A stretch of DNA of 64,000 bases from Pedobacter metabolipauper (lineage in GTDB: Bacteria; Bacteroidota; Bacteroidia; Sphingobacteriales; Sphingobacteriaceae). The notes below the pieces were generated by a model, which did not search any database, was not told the DNA's origin, and saw only the letters and a program-made list of their open reading frames with translations. Below, piece by piece: positions 62,095 through 64,000 of the stretch; the first letter of the stretch is position 1; each line of letters begins with the position of its first letter. The DNA lies in the NCBI RefSeq assembly GCF_004362715.1, contig NZ_SNYC01000003.1, forward strand, positions 1,179,601-1,243,600, written 5' to 3'. Both the position numbers and the translations under genes were made by a program.

Positions 62095-62922
62095 GTGAAA
62101 GATCTATATATTAAATTGTCCTTTTTCATCTTATTATCCGCGATCATTTATCACATTAAGCCTTTATACTTGTTTTATAATGACAGGTATATGGAAACCG
62201 TGGCAGGAAAAGAAATTTATCACGCCATCCATAAAAGTAAGTCTAAGAATAAGTGTAAAAAACTATTGTTAGGTGATAGTGTTGCAGAGCAATTATTTAG
62301 TAACGAAACCGATCATGGAAACACAACCTCATTAGCTACCAATGCGGCAGTTACCATGGCAGGGCAATTCTTTCTTTTAAATAATTATCTGAATGCAGGC
62401 AATAAAATTGACACGGTATACCTGCTTTTCAGACCTTTAAGCTTCGGAAAGAATTTGGATGAGCAATTCACTTATCATTATTTCTTAAAACCATTTTACA
62501 ATCAGGAATACATTCCTTTATTTACTAAAACAGCAATACAGCAAGCTGAAAAAATACCTTATGCCCAGTTCTGCAGTTACCCAACTTTTTTAACCACAAA
62601 CTGGGCACCCGATTTTGTGTCGAAAGACAAAAACAAGTTCACATTCCTGTCACCGATATCTGTTGAATATTTACAAAAGATCCAGCAGCTGGCCAGCCTT
62701 AAACATTTTAAGTTTATCATACTTTCTACACCAATGAGCCATATTTTCAAACGGAAAATAGCAGCAATGAATCAGCAAGAGATCACAGAATATGGCCTTC
62801 AAAATGAATTTGGAGACTATTTCAAATCAATCACCTATCTTAACGACAGTAACTTTGTGGATAATATTCATTTGAAAGACCCGGTAGCCTATCGGACACA
62901 TTACAAACAAGAAATCAATTAA
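62095..62922 (+). CDS. SGNH-like acyltransferase/hydrolase (partner of the MBOAT)
   Basis: This 275-residue protein starts with GTG at 62095. An N-terminal hydrophobic segment (KLSFFILLSAIIYHI) anchors it; the catalytic Ser is S62 (LLLGDSVAEQLF), and D256-x2-H259 (DNIHLKD) gives the other two residues of the SGNH triad. It probably completes polysaccharide O-acetylation in the periplasm, like AlgJ/AlgX. The next gene starts 39 bases later. Confidence 0.8.
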   Translation: MKDLYIKLSFFILLSAIIYHIKPLYLFYNDRYMETVAGKEIYHAIHKSKSKNKCKKLLLGDSVAEQLFSNETDHGNTTSLATNAAVTMAGQFFLLNNYLNAGNKIDTVYLLFRPLSFGKNLDEQFTYHYFLKPFYNQEYIPLFTKTAIQQAEKIPYAQFCSYPTFLTTNWAPDFVSKDKNKFTFLSPISVEYLQKIQQLASLKHFKFIILSTPMSHIFKRKIAAMNQQEITEYGLQNEFGDYFKSITYLNDSNFVDNIHLKDPVAYRTHYKQEIN

Positions 62923-62961
62923 ATAATATACAGAAGCGGGAAATACTGATCATTATTTGCT

Positions 62962-64000
62962 ATGAAATACATTAAACAATTAAACAGCCTAAGGGCAATT
63001 GCTGTGATCCTCGTGATCGCATCTCATTGGCTTGCGGCAACCCATATTTTAAATACATTGCCCTTAGGGCAAATGGGTGTTGATATATTTTTTGTTCTAA
63101 GCGGATTTCTGATCACCTCCATATTACTTCAAAATAAGGAACTGGCAGAACAGGAACAGTTATCAAAAGTCAAAGTGCTAAAAGTTTTTTACTGGCGCAG
63201 AACACTACGGATCTTTCCAATTTATTATCTTACCATTACGATCCTCTACCTGATCGGAGAAAATACAGGTACAGATATCCGTTCTTCTATCGGCTATTTT
63301 TTAACTTACACATCTAATTTCTATTTCTTTAATATTTCAGCCTGGGACGGTCTTTTGTCTCATCTATGGTCACTTGCCGTAGAAGAACAATTCTACCTGT
63401 TCTGGCCGTTTCTCATGCTGTATATCAACAGTAAATACCTTAGACCAATGATCTTTATCTTTATTGCCGTTGGGATTGGAAGCCAGTACCTCTTGCAGGA
63501 TGTACCCATGAACAGGATCTTAACCATAACCTGCTTTGATGGATTTGGACTTGGCGCATTGCTTGCCTGGCAAATCAGATATAGATCAATCAGCAAGCTT
63601 TATATGGTACTCAGTGTGGCCTGCATGGTTGCCGTCGCCGTTTTCTGTTTCGGCGTATATCAAAAGCAATGGACATTTATTCCATTGAGAACATTGATAT
63701 CGATTATCTCCCTGTGGATAATTCTATACATATACCGGTATGAATCCTCAGATCAGTTGCGATTTAAATTTATCCTGAACAATAAGGTCTTAATCTTTCT
63801 TGGAAAGATCAGCTATGGATTGTATCTGTATCACAACATGATCCCGGTATTCCACAACCGGTTTTTAATCGGATACCTGGGGATTAATATCCCCGGTTAT
63901 TTTGGAAGCTATGAAGGCAAGATCTTCCAATTGGAAAACATTTGTCTGTTGATCGGAATATCCTGGCTGTCATTCGTGCTGATTGAAAACCCATTTCTAA
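62962..64000 (+). CDS. Acyltransferase 3 family protein, partial at right edge
   Basis: The frame opens at an ATG at 62962 and stays open for the last 1039 bases, so the C-terminus is cut. QLNSLRAIAVILVIASHW (catalytic His region), GVDIFFVLSGFLIT, RRTLRIFPIYYL and SHLWSLAVEEQFYLFWP are the OafA/YrhL signatures, with about ten TM segments. It should O-acylate surface sugars, and ends the locus that begins with the MBOAT gene. Confidence 0.92.
   Translation, partial: MKYIKQLNSLRAIAVILVIASHWLAATHILNTLPLGQMGVDIFFVLSGFLITSILLQNKELAEQEQLSKVKVLKVFYWRRTLRIFPIYYLTITILYLIGENTGTDIRSSIGYFLTYTSNFYFFNISAWDGLLSHLWSLAVEEQFYLFWPFLMLYINSKYLRPMIFIFIAVGIGSQYLLQDVPMNRILTITCFDGFGLGALLAWQIRYRSISKLYMVLSVACMVAVAVFCFGVYQKQWTFIPLRTLISIISLWIILYIYRYESSDQLRFKFILNNKVLIFLGKISYGLYLYHNMIPVFHNRFLIGYLGINIPGYFGSYEGKIFQLENICLLIGISWLSFVLIENPFL

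Noticed and set aside
1-64000. tRNA, rRNA, CRISPR arrays, insertion sequences and prophage
   Set aside because: None was seen when reading the gaps on both strands; no transposase, integrase or repeat-spacer pattern. Small RNAs cannot be excluded by eye.

Overview
The window looks like an ordinary, gene-dense stretch of an AT-rich Bacteroidota chromosome, most likely from the Sphingobacteriaceae (Pedobacter-like). The reasons are the gene families present (S46 dipeptidyl peptidase, LruC-domain lipoprotein, DUF3347, DUF3667, bifunctional nuclease with UVR tail, Hc1-like histone, GldK/PorE-type OmpA protein), the many lipoproteins, several -7 elements of the Bacteroidota TAnnTTTG type, and little sign of Shine-Dalgarno sequences. 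This placement rests on recognition only; no database search was run. I saw no tRNA, rRNA, CRISPR array, insertion sequence, integrase or prophage block.

Layout. 1-11 kb: a lipoprotein cut by the left edge, an XRE regulator, an AI-2E family permease, an ECF sigma factor, a flavin amine oxidase, then a run of small stress-type genes (YtxH protein, low-affinity iron permease family protein, FAD-Rieske fusion, YceH, aldo/keto reductase, Hc1-like histone, single-domain response regulator) with unusually tight or overlapping convergent 3' ends. 11-20 kb: methionine aminotransferase plus omega-amidase, Tat-exported glycosylasparaginase, cutC, lepA, folD, queE (with the queuosine-precursor transporter at 10.6 kb). 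20-32 kb: a PorE-like OmpA protein, kdsA-recQ divergent from kdsD-manC (KDO and GDP-mannose supply for LPS and polysaccharide), an Hsp70-like ATPase, rlmB, dnaB and a chromate transporter. 32-41 kb: etfBA, bifunctional nuclease, nucleoside permease, citrate synthase, and a pair of paralogous outer-membrane barrels. 41-50 kb: a long minus-strand run from msrC-mpg through kynU-bestrophin-HDAC-topB to miaA. 50-64 kb: an S46 peptidase, small proteins, two glycosyltransferases, a four-gene signalling operon, an LruC lipoprotein, and an O-acylation locus (MBOAT, SGNH, acyltransferase 3) that runs off the right edge.

The most system-like element is the 55,857-58,379 operon: a two-TM coiled-coil protein, a receiver-PP2C phosphatase, a STAS antagonist and an RsbW-like ATPase. 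It is translationally coupled throughout and divergent from two cell-surface glycosyltransferase genes. It has the parts of a partner-switching relay, but no sigma factor is adjacent. Other points worth a look: two perfect DnaA-box matches in the dnaB upstream region, a palindrome against the gltA promoter, an AT-rich 17-18 bp tandem repeat abutting cutC, a GTGAGAAC-type intergenic repeat at three loci, a 22-residue insertion in MiaA directly downstream of a phage-endonuclease-like gene, and a 200-base leader before a 61-residue basic protein.
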